Source: Saccharum officinarum
Lineage: Eukaryota; Streptophyta; Magnoliopsida; Poales; Poaceae
Assembly (NCBI GenBank): GCA_020631735.1
Contig: CM036158.1
Coordinates: 77,987,447 to 78,051,446 of the forward strand
Length of the DNA stretch: 64,000 nt
Direction of reading: 5' to 3'
Shown here: piece by piece, positions 22,523 through 33,610 of the stretch
Layout of the letters: every line of letters begins with the position of its first letter
How positions within the stretch are numbered: the first letter of the stretch is position 1
Notes under the pieces: generated by a model
The model's input: the letters and a program-made list of their open reading frames with translations, nothing else
Databases searched by the model: none
Told to the model about the DNA's origin: nothing
Translations under genes and position numbers: made by a program

Positions 22523-25256
22523 GTAACACCCTAAAAATTTGAAAAGAAGAAAAATAGGAAAAACATGATTTTTATATTTATTTTGTGAAGCATGCAAAAT
22601 TTAGAATAAGAATAATTTTTTTTATATAAATTTAAAAATAAATATAAGGGTAGAAACATGTTTGTGCACTCATGCTGTTGCATTTGAATTTTTGGTTTGA
22701 GTGGTTTGATTCAAATTCAAATTTGATTCCAAAATCATTTGAAAATGCTTTGAAATAATTGAAAAGGAAAAAGAAAAAGAAAATTTCCTTTCTTCTTGTT
22801 TTTGGCCCAGCTCAGCCGGCAGCCCACTTCCTCCCGCGCCCGCATTCTCCTCCTGGGCCGAGCCCGAGCCGCGGTCAGCCGGCCCAACCCGCGCGAGCGC
22901 TCGCGTCGGCCGCGTCTTCCGCCTGAGCCGCTGACTTGTGGGTCCCACCTGTCAGTGACACTTTCCCCTTTCCTTCTTCTTCCTCCGGTGTTTTCCAAAA
23001 ACGGACGCCGTCGTTTCCTTCTTCTCCGATCCGAAGCCGCCGCGTATCTCCCTCCTTTCCTTAATTAGCGGCGCCTCCGGGCTATAAAACGGAACCGCAA
23101 GACTCCCTGCTTCTCATTGAGCCGCTAAGACCCTAGCCTTGACCTTCCGGGGAGGTCACCGTCGGAGCTCCACCTCCACCGCCGCCTTGACGAGTTAGCC
23201 GTCGCCTTCCGGTCGCTCTTCCGCTACATTCTCGCGCGGGGTAAGGTCGCGGTGATGTGCTCTTTCTTTTGGTACTTTCGGTTTGGCGATTGGTGCTCGG
23301 TTTGGTCATTTTCACAAGTCCGGCCATGGCGCCGCCGCGGGAAGTCGCCGTCGGGGTCAAATCCGGCCGGAGCGCCGCCCCGTTTCCCCCGATCCAATCT
23401 GGACCGTCCGATCTAAATCTAACGGCTAGAATTAGAAGATACCGGTTCGCTGGTGATTTTGCAAAAGAAACCCTGAAGTTTTTAAGTATAGAACCCGCAG
23501 TCCTAAAACGTAAAGCTCAGAGTACGCTTTGATCGGTTGAAAACGTATTTCGTCTCGGTAATTGAAAAATACGTTTTCTGATATTTACAGTTTTGCCATT
23601 TAGATTGTTTTAGTTGTAGAATTTTCGTTTTAGCTCCGATTTGATCCATTCAAATTGCGTTAGATTCATATTTGCGAGCTCTATATGATGATAGAACTGT
23701 ACAGTAGGTTTGAGATAATTTATTTTCAAGTTTATATTAAAGTATTTATTTTTCTATAGGAAATCTTTGGAAATTCATAACTTTGTCGTTTTAGATCCGA
23801 TTTTCGTGATCTTCGCGTCTGTGTGATCCTAGCAAGTTGTAGATTCATTTTAAAGACTTTTTATTTTATTTTCTTACTGTTGGTGTATTGTTCTAATTAT
23901 AGTCTTGTTTGTTAATGCATGATTGCCTCTGGATGTGTGTTGTTGATAATGGTTGATCGAGTATAGACGGTGAGAAATTTGTTGGAGATCAAGAGCTTTA
24001 CTACGAGCAAGATTTTCAGGACCAGTTTGAGCAAGGCAAGTATAGCATGGGATTATCCTTGTTGTCCTATTCACCCTATGCAATTAATATCATTATGCAT
24101 TTATTCCTTGTTAAGGATGACTTAGCGATTGATCTTTTACCTTGGTACCCATTATATTGCATTGAGTAGTTTGGCTAGTGCTTAAACAATGATCATGTAA
24201 TTTGACTAATGGAATATGCAATAAACATTAAAAGATGATTTTATTACTGTTTAAGGGTACTAGAGCATGGGGTTACTTTTGATGCTCTAATTGCTCTCCA
24301 TAAGGACTCATCTATAAGCGACAATCCGAGATTTACAGTACAACTGTGGGGGCTATATGGCTCTGGCTTTAGTCATATAGAAGGACCTTTTCTAGCTTGT
24401 TAGAGGTATTCCTTTATGGCGTAAGAATGGCTTGACGAATTGGGTATAGTGCGGCCTCTGTCCTCATGTGTATAGGCTGCGTGTTATTGTGCCATCAGGA
24501 AGGGGGGCTCTACATCTGTTTGCCGAGTGAAATCTAATGACCCTAACTTGTTAGACGAACCTTCGAAAGACTTCATAGTGTTTACCCTGCCTGCTCACCT
24601 TGGTAGTGTTTTGGGAGTAATTAACCCGGGCATTTGGGTAACACGACTCACAGTGAAAGTGTACAACCTCTGCAGAGTGTAAAACTGTTATAACAGCCGT
24701 GCTCACGGTTACGAGTGGCCTTGGACCCTTATGGAATAGTTGATCATTAATAATGGATATGTTTTTGCTATTCATTAATCATTTCACATGGATCATATGT
24801 TTAATGTTTATATTGAGACATTTTGATGCTATTGTTATGCTAAAATCATGCTAACTAAAAGCTACATGCTGATAAACCAATGAATATGCCTTTTTGAGCC
24901 TCATGAACCCCATGTTACACTTGTTGAGTACGAGATGTACTTACGCTTGTTTATTTCTTTTACTTGGATAAAAATCCCGGATGGGTAACAGATGGAGGTA
25001 ATAGTGACTACTACGCCTACTTCCCTGAAGATTACTAGTCTTGCTGTCAACCAGTCAATGTACCTGTGACTGGAGCTACCACGAGAGATTTTTATTTATA
25101 CTTCCGCTACATTTGTGTTAAGACTATGTGTTTAAATATCGTGATGTAATAACATTTGTGATGATACTTCTGTTATAATTTGTGAACTTATGTGTGATTG
25201 ATCTCTGGGCGCACATAAGGGTATGCATTCCATTTGGTCGATAAATGGGTGTGACA
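22523..25256 (+). repeat. Element B 5' LTR
   Basis: This LTR is 2734 bp, starting TGTAACACCC and ending GGGTGTGACA. It contains a GC-rich block (22800-23400), a TATA box at 23083 and, further on, segments homologous to the LTR of element A, such as TATTTACAGTTTTGCCA. Confidence 0.92.
23083..23089 (+). promoter_or_regulatory. LTR promoter TATA box, element B
   Basis: TATAAAA follows a GC-rich block in GGGCTATAAAACGG. The same box is at 31987-31993 in the 3' LTR. It is the likely core promoter for the element's RNA, with a start site expected about 30 bp downstream. Confidence 0.65.
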
Positions 25257-25259
25257 AAT

Positions 25260-25271
25260 TAGTATCAAAGC
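25260..25271 (+). promoter_or_regulatory. Primer-binding site, element B (degenerate)
   Basis: TAGTATCAAAGC lies three bases inside the LTR and differs at two positions from the plant initiator tRNA-Met site TGGTATCAGAGC. Its position identifies it as the primer-binding site. Confidence 0.7.
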
Positions 25272-25275
25272 TCTT

Positions 25276-25312
25276 GTTGACTGTAGGACGCAAGCCTAGC
25301 TAAGAATGGTCG
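25276..25312 (+). promoter_or_regulatory. Conserved leader block, element B
   Basis: This is the counterpart of 15984-16019 in element A. It begins GTTGACTGTAGGACGC and ends AGAATGGTCG. It is far better conserved than the leader sequence that follows. Confidence 0.5.
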
Positions 25313-25445
25313 ATTTAGTATCATCTTTACACTATATTTATGCTCACTATCTTGCTCTTGTTATTTGATAAATTTTTATGCTTCTTATGTCACATTCTAT
25401 TACGAAATTTTGCCTCTATTCTAACTTCATCTAAAAATTCTGTAG

Positions 25446-26300
25446 ATGGCCCGTGACCGTAAGACTGCCCGCATTAGCTCTGGAGGATACTACCCACCTC
25501 GTGCTCTGCATGCAACTGAAGAGCCACAAGAGCCAGAACCTCAGGAACAGGAGCAGACTCCTGTGACACCAGTCCAAGCACCAGCACTTTCCCAGGAGGA
25601 GCCTGAGCCTGAAGAAGATCCAGAAATCGTCGAGATTGAAGATGATGAAGAGGAAGCTAATGGAGGAGTACAACCCCCGCCTCCATCACATGAAGCTTCT
25701 GAAGATATGCCACCTGCTCCAATGGGGTGGACTGTGAGGATCTACCACAGGAATGGAGGGAATGCTGTCTCTCATCTTCGCCTGGTGGGGATGCTCACTG
25801 CTTACTTCGCTGATTGGCATCCAGCTGTGGAGTACGTTTGCTGGGAGTACACTCATCCACTGGAGGACACGTACTGGAAGGCAAGGGCAAGCATCTTTGC
25901 CCATAAGGAAGACAAGGGAGCATATCAGCTGGACAGGATGTTCTCTCACGTGGGACATCGAGCTACTATAGAGGATAGCATTGAAGATGCTGCTTTTGAA
26001 GCATGTATGGGTCTCCGCTATCTTCGCTTTAACCTTATGAAGCATGACATTTATCGCTTCTTTCCTCGTGCACACCCCGAACTTGGATAGGCTATGACAG
26101 ATCCAGTGCAGCTAGAGCCACTACCTCGGGTGATGGTGGACTTTGTCTATGATATGATGGATAGGAAGCTGCAGTTAGAAGAGATGGTGAAGGCACAAGG
26201 GAAGACTATCAAGAGGTGCCAAGCAACCATTGATGAGCTCCGAGCAAACCAAGGCATGCCCAAGATTTATGAGACATTAGAGCATGAGCCACTTCCTTAG
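25446..26300 (+). pseudogene. ORF0, element B (one in-frame stop)
   Basis: This is the homologue of element A's ORF0. It reads 214 residues from ATG at 25446, meets TAG at 26088-26090, and continues in the same frame to 26300. The N-terminal ~90 residues are rich in E, P and Q and differ from element A. The middle (VEYVCWEYTHPLEDTYW, RATIEDSIEDAAFEA) and the C-terminal helical tail (IDELRANQGMPKIYETLE) match it. The ATG follows directly after TTCTGTAG, with CTAAC 20-odd bases upstream, an acceptor-like arrangement. The product is unknown; its preservation in two subfamilies suggests that it mattered to the element. Confidence 0.7.
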
Positions 26301-26992
26301 GAAGTAGGAGTCCTTTATGTAATAAGAACGTTCTTAGTAACGTCAGTTGAGTCAGTCGAGTCTGTCGTGTGGTTTGAACCTTGGTGTGCTAGTTGCTTTA
26401 TTATTATGCTTATGTGTGAGTTGGATCTTTGTTTGAGTGTCGGGACTTGTGGGCATGTCTACAAGTTCCATTCTTAAGAATAATAAGTTTAATAGTCAAG
26501 GAATAATAGTTGGGGTTTGATATTATCACGTTTCTGTCTTTGCTGTTTTCTGGAGCAGTCTTCAATGTTTCGGATATAGTTTAAAAACGGTTCGTGCAAC
26601 ATTTATGAAATTTTTATGAGAGAAACTAGACTCAAGCATCTTTCAAATGCCACTGGAATCACCTTTTTATCTGATCTGGTTCGAGAGATATAATTTTTAC
26701 AAGTTAAAGTTTCTGTACAGTCTGGAATCTGGAACAGTTTCTGTTACGCCTTATTTTTCATAGACTTCACGACAGAATCTGATCTTGGGTCTGAATAGAA
26801 ATTTTGGATAATTTTATAAGCTTTCCAACCATATAAGGCACGCCTCTTTTGGATTTCTGTAACTCGAGATATGATTGAAATACTGAACTGCCAACATTGC
26901 TACTCGTCCAGAAAATTTTCAGATCTCCTTCTTAATCTTATAAGTGGTTGAAATCATGGAATTCTTAAAGTTTGCATGTTTATGGATGGCAG
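26301..26992 (+). other. Untranslated spacer between ORF0 and gag, element B
   Basis: There is no supported frame. Its length of about 0.69 kb is close to the 0.71 kb spacer of element A. It ends GGATGGCAG immediately before the gag ATG. Confidence 0.5.
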
Positions 26993-28389
26993 ATGGCCGG
27001 AAGAGGAAGAGGCAGAGGTCGTGGAAACATTCCCCCAAATCCACCACCACCACCGCCACCAACTATTGAGCAACTGTTGGCGGTACAGACGCAGTTGATG
27101 CAGCAACTAGTGCAAAATCAGCAAAATCAGCCAGTTGCTGGGGCTCAACCACGTGATAAGCGTGGTGAGTTTTTGAAGGGTCGTCCCCAGTGTTTACACA
27201 TGCTGCTGATCCTTTGGAGGCCGATGATTGGCTACGTGCTGTGGAGAAACAACTCACTATTGCCCAATGTGATGACCGACAGAAGGTGTTGTTTGCTTCT
27301 GGGCAACTTCAGGGAGAAGCTCAGGATTGGTGGGAGTCATATGAGTATGGTCGTCCTGCCAATGCTCCTGCAGTCACCTGGCAGGAGTTTAGGGAGAACT
27401 TCAGGGCTTACCATATACCTGAAGGAATGATAGAGTTGAAGGCGGAGGAATTCAGGAACCTGACCCAAGGGTCAATGACTGTAGCTGAGTACCGTGACAA
27501 GTTTGCTCAATTGTCACGATATGCTCCACATGAGGTGGCCAATGACAATGATAAGCAGCGCCGCTTCTTGAAGGGATTATATGATGGACTACAGTTGTAG
27601 TTGATGTCCAATACCTATCCTAATTTTCAGACGCTTGTAAACCGCGCTATCGTGGTGGATAGCAAGCGCAAGGAAATGGATGCAAAGAGGAAGAGGTTAC
27701 AGGGACAAGCCTCTAATAGCAACACCCGTCTGCGTACTGGATTTCAGCAGAATACTCAGCAGAGGCCTCTCTCTGGACAGTGGAATCGTGGTCAGGTCCC
27801 ATTCCGTGGACAGTTTCCGCAACGTCCCCCATTCCAGCCACAGAATAGCAATCAACGTCCACCGCAGCAGAATGGGAATCAAGCACAGCGTCAGGGTCCT
27901 TCCAATAGCACTCCTATGAAGACCAGTGCTCCCAATACCCCAACAAGTGTTTCCGATGTGGAAAAGAAGGTCACTTGTCTTACAATTGCCCGGAGAAGCT
28001 TAACCAGCAGACTCCCAGAGACAGAGCAGCCACCAGAAGACCGCACCTAACTCAGGAAGGGTGAATCACTTGTCCCAGGAAACTACAGTGGAGGAGCCAG
28101 AAGTTATGCTTGGTACGTTCGATGTTCACTCTACTCCCGCCACTGTTCTTTTTGATTCTGGAGCATCACATTCTTTCATATCGCAATCATTTGTTAGAAT
28201 ACATAGAATCCATTTGTGTGCCATGAAGAATCCAATCTTAGTAAACTCACCTGGTGGAAGCATGCCAGCATCTTATCGCTGTCTTCCGATTAGTCTCAAC
28301 TTAAGGGGGTAGAGTTTACAGTTAGTCCTATAGTATTGAGAACAGCTGGGATTGATCTTATATTGGGAATGGATTGGATGATGCAACAA
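26993..28389 (+). pseudogene. Gag and protease, element B (frameshifted)
   Basis: The protein starts MAGRGRGRGRGN. Compared with element A the frame is lost at several places. A C is missing in a C-run near 27186. There is a TAG at 27598-27600. A G is missing near 27947, just at the zinc knuckle. A G is missing in a G-run near 28308. Between these points the gag domain (AEEFRNLTQGSMTVAEYRDK), the knuckle CXXCGKXGH pattern in a shifted frame, and the protease motif VLFDSGASHSFIS with the usual DSGAS are all clear. ILGMDWM is intact here, which shows what element A lost. The number and type of breaks fit sequencing error at least as well as decay. Confidence 0.85.
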
Positions 28390-31300
28390 CAAGCAGAGAT
28401 TCAGTGTAAGGATAAATCAGTTATACTGACAACACCAAAGGGTGATAGAATCAGGGTTGAAGTAAAAGTGCAAAAACAAGAGACTGCTACAGTGAACCAG
28501 CTCAATGATGGTGCCAACCAGGAAGATCTAGTTGTGGAGGAGTTTCCAGATGTGTTTCCAGAAGAATTGCCAGGTATGCCACCAGACCGTGACATTGAAT
28601 TTATTATTGAATTATTACCTGGAACTGCACCTATAGCTAAGCGTCCATATAGAATGGGAGTAAATGAATTAGAAGAACTTAAGAAACAAATTAAGGAGTT
28701 GCAGGATAAGGGTTTTATTCGTCCTAGTTCTTCACCTTGGGGAGCACCAGTGATTTTTGTGGATAAGAAAGATGGAACTCAGAGGATGTGTGTAGATTAT
28801 CGGTCCTTAATGAGGTTACTATTAAGAACAAGTACCCATTGCCTAGGATTGATGACCTGTTTGATCAGTTGAGAGGAGCTTGTGTATTTTCCAAGATTGA
28901 TCTTCGTTCTGGATATCATCAGTTGAAGATTCGTGCTAGTGATGTACCAAAGACAGCTTTTACCACACAGTATGGGTTGTATGAGTATACAGTGATGTCT
29001 TTTGGTTTAACTAATGCCCCTGCATACTTCATGTACTTAATGAATAAGGTGTTCATGGAATATTTGGATAAGTTTGTAGTGGTATTCATCGATGATATTC
29101 TAGTATTTTCCAAGACTGAGGAAGAACATGCTGAACATTTGAGGCTGGTCTTGCAGAAGCTCAGAGAACATCAACTATATGCAAAAAGGAGTAAATGTGA
29201 GTTTTGGTTGAAGGAAGTTTCTTTTCTAGGTCACATTGTCTCTAATGGAGGAATATCAGTAGATCCTGGTAAGGTGAAAGATGTATTGAATTGGAAACCA
29301 CCCATCAATGTGAGTGAGATCCGTAGCTTCTTGGGATTAGCTGGTTATTATAGAAGATTTATAGAGGGATTTTCAAAGCTTGCAAAACCAATGACTGCAT
29401 TATTGGAGAAGAATACCAAGTTTGTGTGGTCCGAGAAGTGTCAGGCCAATTTTGAGGAGCTAAAGAAGAGATTGACGACTGCACCCGTCTTAGTTTTGCC
29501 AGATCTGAGTAAACCTTTCTCTATCTATTGTGATGCATCTCGATTGGGTTTGGGATGTGTACTGATGCAAGAAGGTAGAGTTGTGGCATATGCATCAAGG
29601 CAGTTGAGGAAGCATGAGTTAAATTACCCTACTCATGATTTGGAATTAGCTGCAGTAGTTCATGCATTAAAGATATGGAGACATTATTTGATTGGACACA
29701 AGAGTGATATATACACTGATCACAAGAGTTTAAGGTATATCTTTACTCAAACGGATCTGAACTTGAGGCAGCGTAGATGGTTGGAGTTGATAAAAGACTA
29801 TGATCTAGAGGTGCATTATCATCCAGGAAAGGCTAACGTTGTTGCCGATGCTCTTAGTAGGAAAAGTTATGCAAATGAAATACAAGTAATGCCTATGCCA
29901 AAGGAATTATGTGTCGAGTGCAAGTATTTGAACTTAGGATTTACTACCAATGCAGTGGAATTAGTATTAGAGCCTACTTTAGAGCAAGAGATCCGTAAAG
30001 GTCAGCAGAAGGATGAAAAGTTGAGGGAGATAGCTGAAAACATAGCGAAAGGTAAATCTCCAGGGTTCCGTAAGGATGATAATGGTACGTTATGGTTTGG
30101 AAAAAGGCTGTGTGTGCCTGAAGATAAGGATATCAGAATGGTAATTCTGCGTGAAGCTCATGAGTCAGCTTATTCCATACATCCGGGGAGTACTAAGATG
30201 TATTTGGATCTGAAAGAGAAATATTGGTGGTACGGTTAAAAAGAGATGTTGCTGAGTATGTTGCTTTGTGTGATACTTGTCAAAGAGTGAAAGCGGAACA
30301 TCAGAGACCTGCAGGATTGTTACAACCTATGCAGATACCCGAGTGGAAATGGGAAGAGGTTGGTATGGATTTTATAGTTGGGTTGCCACGGACTCAAAGA
30401 GGATATGATTCAATTTGGGTGATAGTGGATCGTCTGACTAAGGTTGCTCATTTTCTGCCTGTGAAGACTACATATAGCAGTGCAAAGTTGGCAGAATTGT
30501 ATATGGAAAGAATAGTGAGTCTACATGGAGTACCTAAAAAGATTGTGTCTGATCGAGGTACTCAGTTTACATCTCATTATTGGCAAAAGATACATGAATC
30601 ATTGGGAACCAAATTAAATTTTAGTACAGCTTATCATCCTCAGACAGATGGTCAAACGGAGAGAATTAATCAGATATTGGAAGATATGTTGAGAGCTTGT
30701 GCTTTACAATATGGTACTAGTTGGGATAAGAGTTTGCCTTATGCAGAGTTCTCTTATAACAATAGTTATCAGAAGAGTCTTCAAATGGCACCGTTTGAGG
30801 CACTGTATGGACGAAAGTGTAGAACCCCGTTATTCTGGAATCAGACAGGGGAGAGTCAGTGTATGGGCCTGATGTATTAAAGGATGCTGAAAAGAAAGTG
30901 AGAATGATTAGAGATAATCTAAAAAATAGCACAGTCCAGACAGAAAAGCTATGCTGATACTCGCAGAAGGGAGTTGACTTTTGAGGTAGGGGATTATGTA
31001 TATTTGAAAGTATCACCAATGAGGAGTGTGAGAAGGTTCAACATGAAGGGTAAATTGGCACCAAGATATATTGGACTTTCAAGATTATAGAGAGACGTGG
31101 TGAAGTGGCATATCAGTTGGAATTACCTGAAAGTTTGGCAGGTGTACATGATGTGTTCCATGTGTCTCAATTGAAGAAATGTTTACGAGTACCAGAGGAG
31201 CAGATTCCATTAGAGGAACTTACTGTTAAGGAGGATCTTACATATGAAGAGTTTCCGGTTAAAATTTTAGAGACTGCGGACAGAGTCACAAGAAGTAGGA

Positions 31301-31404
31301 CAATCAAAATGTGTAAAGTACAATGGAATCGGTACACAGCAGAAGAGGCTACTTGGGAACGAGAAGAGGATCTGAGAAAAACCTACCCGCAACTGTTTGA
31401 GTAA
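28390..31404 (+). pseudogene. Pol: RT, RNase H, integrase, chromodomain, element B (frameshifted)
   Basis: All domains of element A's pol are present in order: RT with [13 protein letters not shown] and FIDD, RNase H with [10 protein letters not shown] and YTDHKSL, integrase with SDRGTQFTS and [12 protein letters not shown], and a chromodomain with VQWNRYTAEEATWERE ending LFE before TAA. Single-base losses shift the frame near 28798 (inside VDYRSLNE), near 30235 (after YWWYG), near 30865 and between about 30920 and 31080. Long stretches between the breaks are unchanged in sense, including a 1.45-kb stretch from 28788. Confidence 0.88.
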
Positions 31405-31437
31405 GCATCGGTTGAATCTCGGGACGAGAATTCATCT

Positions 31438-31452
31438 TAAGGGGGGTAGAAT
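31438..31452 (+). promoter_or_regulatory. Polypurine tract, element B
   Basis: TTAAGGGGGGTAGAAT lies immediately before the 3' LTR, identical in core to that of element A. Confidence 0.85.
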
Positions 31453-33218
31453 TGTAACACCCTAAAAATTTGAAAAGAAGAAAAATAGGAAAAACATGAT
31501 TTTTATATTTATTTTGAAGCATGCAAATTTAGAATAAGAATAATTTTTTATAAATTTAAAAATAAATATAAGGGTAGAAACATGTTTGTGCACTCATGCT
31601 GTTGCATTTGAATTTTTGTTTGAGTGGTTTGATTCAAATTCAAATTTGATTCCAAAATCATTTGAAAATGCTTTGAAATAAATTGAAAAGGAAAAAGAAA
31701 AAGAAAATTTCCTTTCTTCTTGTTTTGGCGCAGCTCAGCGCAGCCCACTTCCTCCCGCCCTGCATTCCCTCCTGGGCGAGCCCGAGCCGCGCCAGCCGGC
31801 CCAACCCGCGCGAGCGCTCGCGTCCGGCCGCGTCTTCCGCCTGAGCCGCTGACTGTGGGTCCCACCTGTCATGGCACTTTCCTTCCTTCTTCTTCTCCGT
31901 GTTTTCCAAAAACGGACGCCGCGTTTCCCTTTCTCCCGATCCGAAGCCGCCGCGATCTCCCTCCTTTCTTACTCGCGCCTCCGGGCTATAAAACGGAACC
32001 GCAAGATTCCCTGCTTCTCATGATCGCTTAGACCCTACCTTGACCTTCCGGGGAGGTCACCGTCGGAGCCCACCTCCACCGCCGCCTTGACGAGTAGCCG
32101 CGCCTCCTTCGCTCTTCAGCGCTACATTCTGCGCGGGGTAAGGTCGCGTTGATTGCTCTTTCTTTTGGTACTTTCGTTTGGCGATTGGTGCTCGTTTGAG
32201 CATTTTCACAAGTCCGGCCATGGCGCGCCGCGGAATCGCCGTCGGGTCAAATCCGGCCGGAGCGCCGCCGGTTCCGTTCCCCGATCCAATCTGGACCGTC
32301 CGATCTAAATCAACGGCTAGATTAGAAGATACCGGTTCGCTGGTGATTTTGCAAAAGAAACCCTGAAGTTTTTAAGTATAGAACCCGCAGTCCTAAAACG
32401 TAAAGCTCAAGAGTACGCTTTGATCGTTGAAACGTATTTCGTCTCGGTAATGAAAAATACTTTTCTGATATTTACAGTTTTGCCATTTAGATTGTTTTAG
32501 TTGTAGAATTTTCGTTTTAGCTCCGATTTGATCCATTCAAATTGCGTTAGATTCATATTGCGAGCTCTACATGATGTAGAACTGTACAGTAGGTTTGAGA
32601 TTAATTTATTTTCAAGTTTATATTAAAGTATTTATTTTTCTATAGGAAATCTTTGGAAATTCATAACTTTGTCGTTTTAGATCCGATTTTCGTGATCTTC
32701 GCGTCTGTGTGATCCTAGCAAGTTGTAGATTCATTTTAAAGACTTTTTATTTATTTCTTACTGTTGGTGTATTGTTCTAATTATAGTCTTGTTTGTTAAT
32801 GCATGATTGCCTCTGGATGTGGTGTTGTTGATAATGGTTTGATCGAGTATAGACGGTGAGAAATTTGTTGGAGATCAAGAGCTTTACTACGAGCAAGATC
32901 TTCAGGACCAGTTTGAGCAAGGCAGTATAGCATGGGATTATCCTTGTTGTCCTATTCACCATATGCAATTAATATCATTATGCATTTATTCCTTGTTAAG
33001 GATGACTTAGCGATTGATCTTTTACCTTGGTACCCATTATATTGCATTGAGTAGTTTGGCTAGTGCTTAAACAAGTGATCATGTAATTTGATAATGGAAT
33101 ATGCAATAACATTAAAAGATGATTTTATTACTGTTTAAGGGTACTAGAGCATGGGGTTACTTTTGATGCTCTAATTGCTCTCCATAAGGACTCAATCTAT
33201 AAGCGACAATCCGGGATT
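31453..33218 (+). repeat. Element B 3' LTR, incomplete
   Basis: It matches the first part of the 5' LTR (22523-24333) but is about 45 bases shorter over that span. Nearly all differences that I see are losses of one or two bases, with few substitutions. It then stops at the N gap, so about 0.9 kb of LTR is missing from the assembly. Confidence 0.88.
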
Positions 33219-33318
33219 NNNNNNNNNNNNNNNNNNNNNNNNNNNNNNNNNNNNNNNNNNNNNNNNNNNNNNNNNNNNNNNNNNNNNNNNNNNNNNNNNN
33301 NNNNNNNNNNNNNNNNNN
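33219..33318. other. Assembly gap of 100 N
   Basis: Exactly 100 unknown bases, the conventional placeholder for a gap of unknown size. The left side is inside element B's LTR and the right side is inside a CACTA-like repeat. The rest of the LTR, its target duplication and the rest of the copia element are all absent. Confidence 0.95.
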
Positions 33319-33333
33319 AGGTCCTTACTTCTA

Positions 33334-33610
33334 TCGCATTGGAGTACGACCCGACTGTGTTGGTATACACTAACACCGCCGTGTTGGCTTATGATCCGTC
33401 CGTGATCAGGTCGCTGTTTTCGTCGCATTGGAGCACGACCCGCCTGTGTTGGTGTACACTAACACTGCCGTGTTGGCTTATGATTCGTCCGTGATTAGAT
33501 CGTTGTTTTCGTCGCGTTATACCACGACCCGCCTGTGTGGGTGTACACTAACACCGCCATTTTGACCAATGATCAGGATCACAGTTGCCTTGCACAATGA
33601 CCCGATTGTG
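33334..33610. repeat. 89-bp tandem repeat, CACTA subterminal type
   Basis: Units start with TCGCATTGGAGTACGACCC or close variants at 33334, 33423 and 33512, an exact 89-bp spacing, and then decay. Each unit contains TGTACACTAACACCGCC and GATCCGTCCGTGAT. The array is cut on the left by the gap. Confidence 0.7.

Larger units (their letters stand above)
22523..33218 (+). mobile_element. Ty3/gypsy chromovirus (Tekay-like), element B, 3' end in gap
   Basis: This is a second chromovirus on the plus strand, inserted into the copia fragment. Its 5' LTR is 22523-25256, and its 3' LTR starts at 31453 and enters the gap at 33219. Gene order equals that of element A: PBS, ORF0, gag-PR, RT, RNase H, integrase, chromodomain, PPT. 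The proteins and LTR blocks are clearly related to element A but diverged, so it is a different subfamily. The left flank is AACAG (22518-22522); the matching right copy is not in the assembled sequence. Coding frames are broken many times by one-base deletions, often in runs. Confidence 0.93.

Noticed and set aside
33175..33428. Frames crossing the N gap
   Set aside because: They are translated through 100 unknown bases and have no meaning.
33334..33610. Regularly spaced repeats considered as a CRISPR array
   Set aside because: The 89-bp units are repeated whole, without unique spacers, in a plant genome; they are subterminal transposon repeats.
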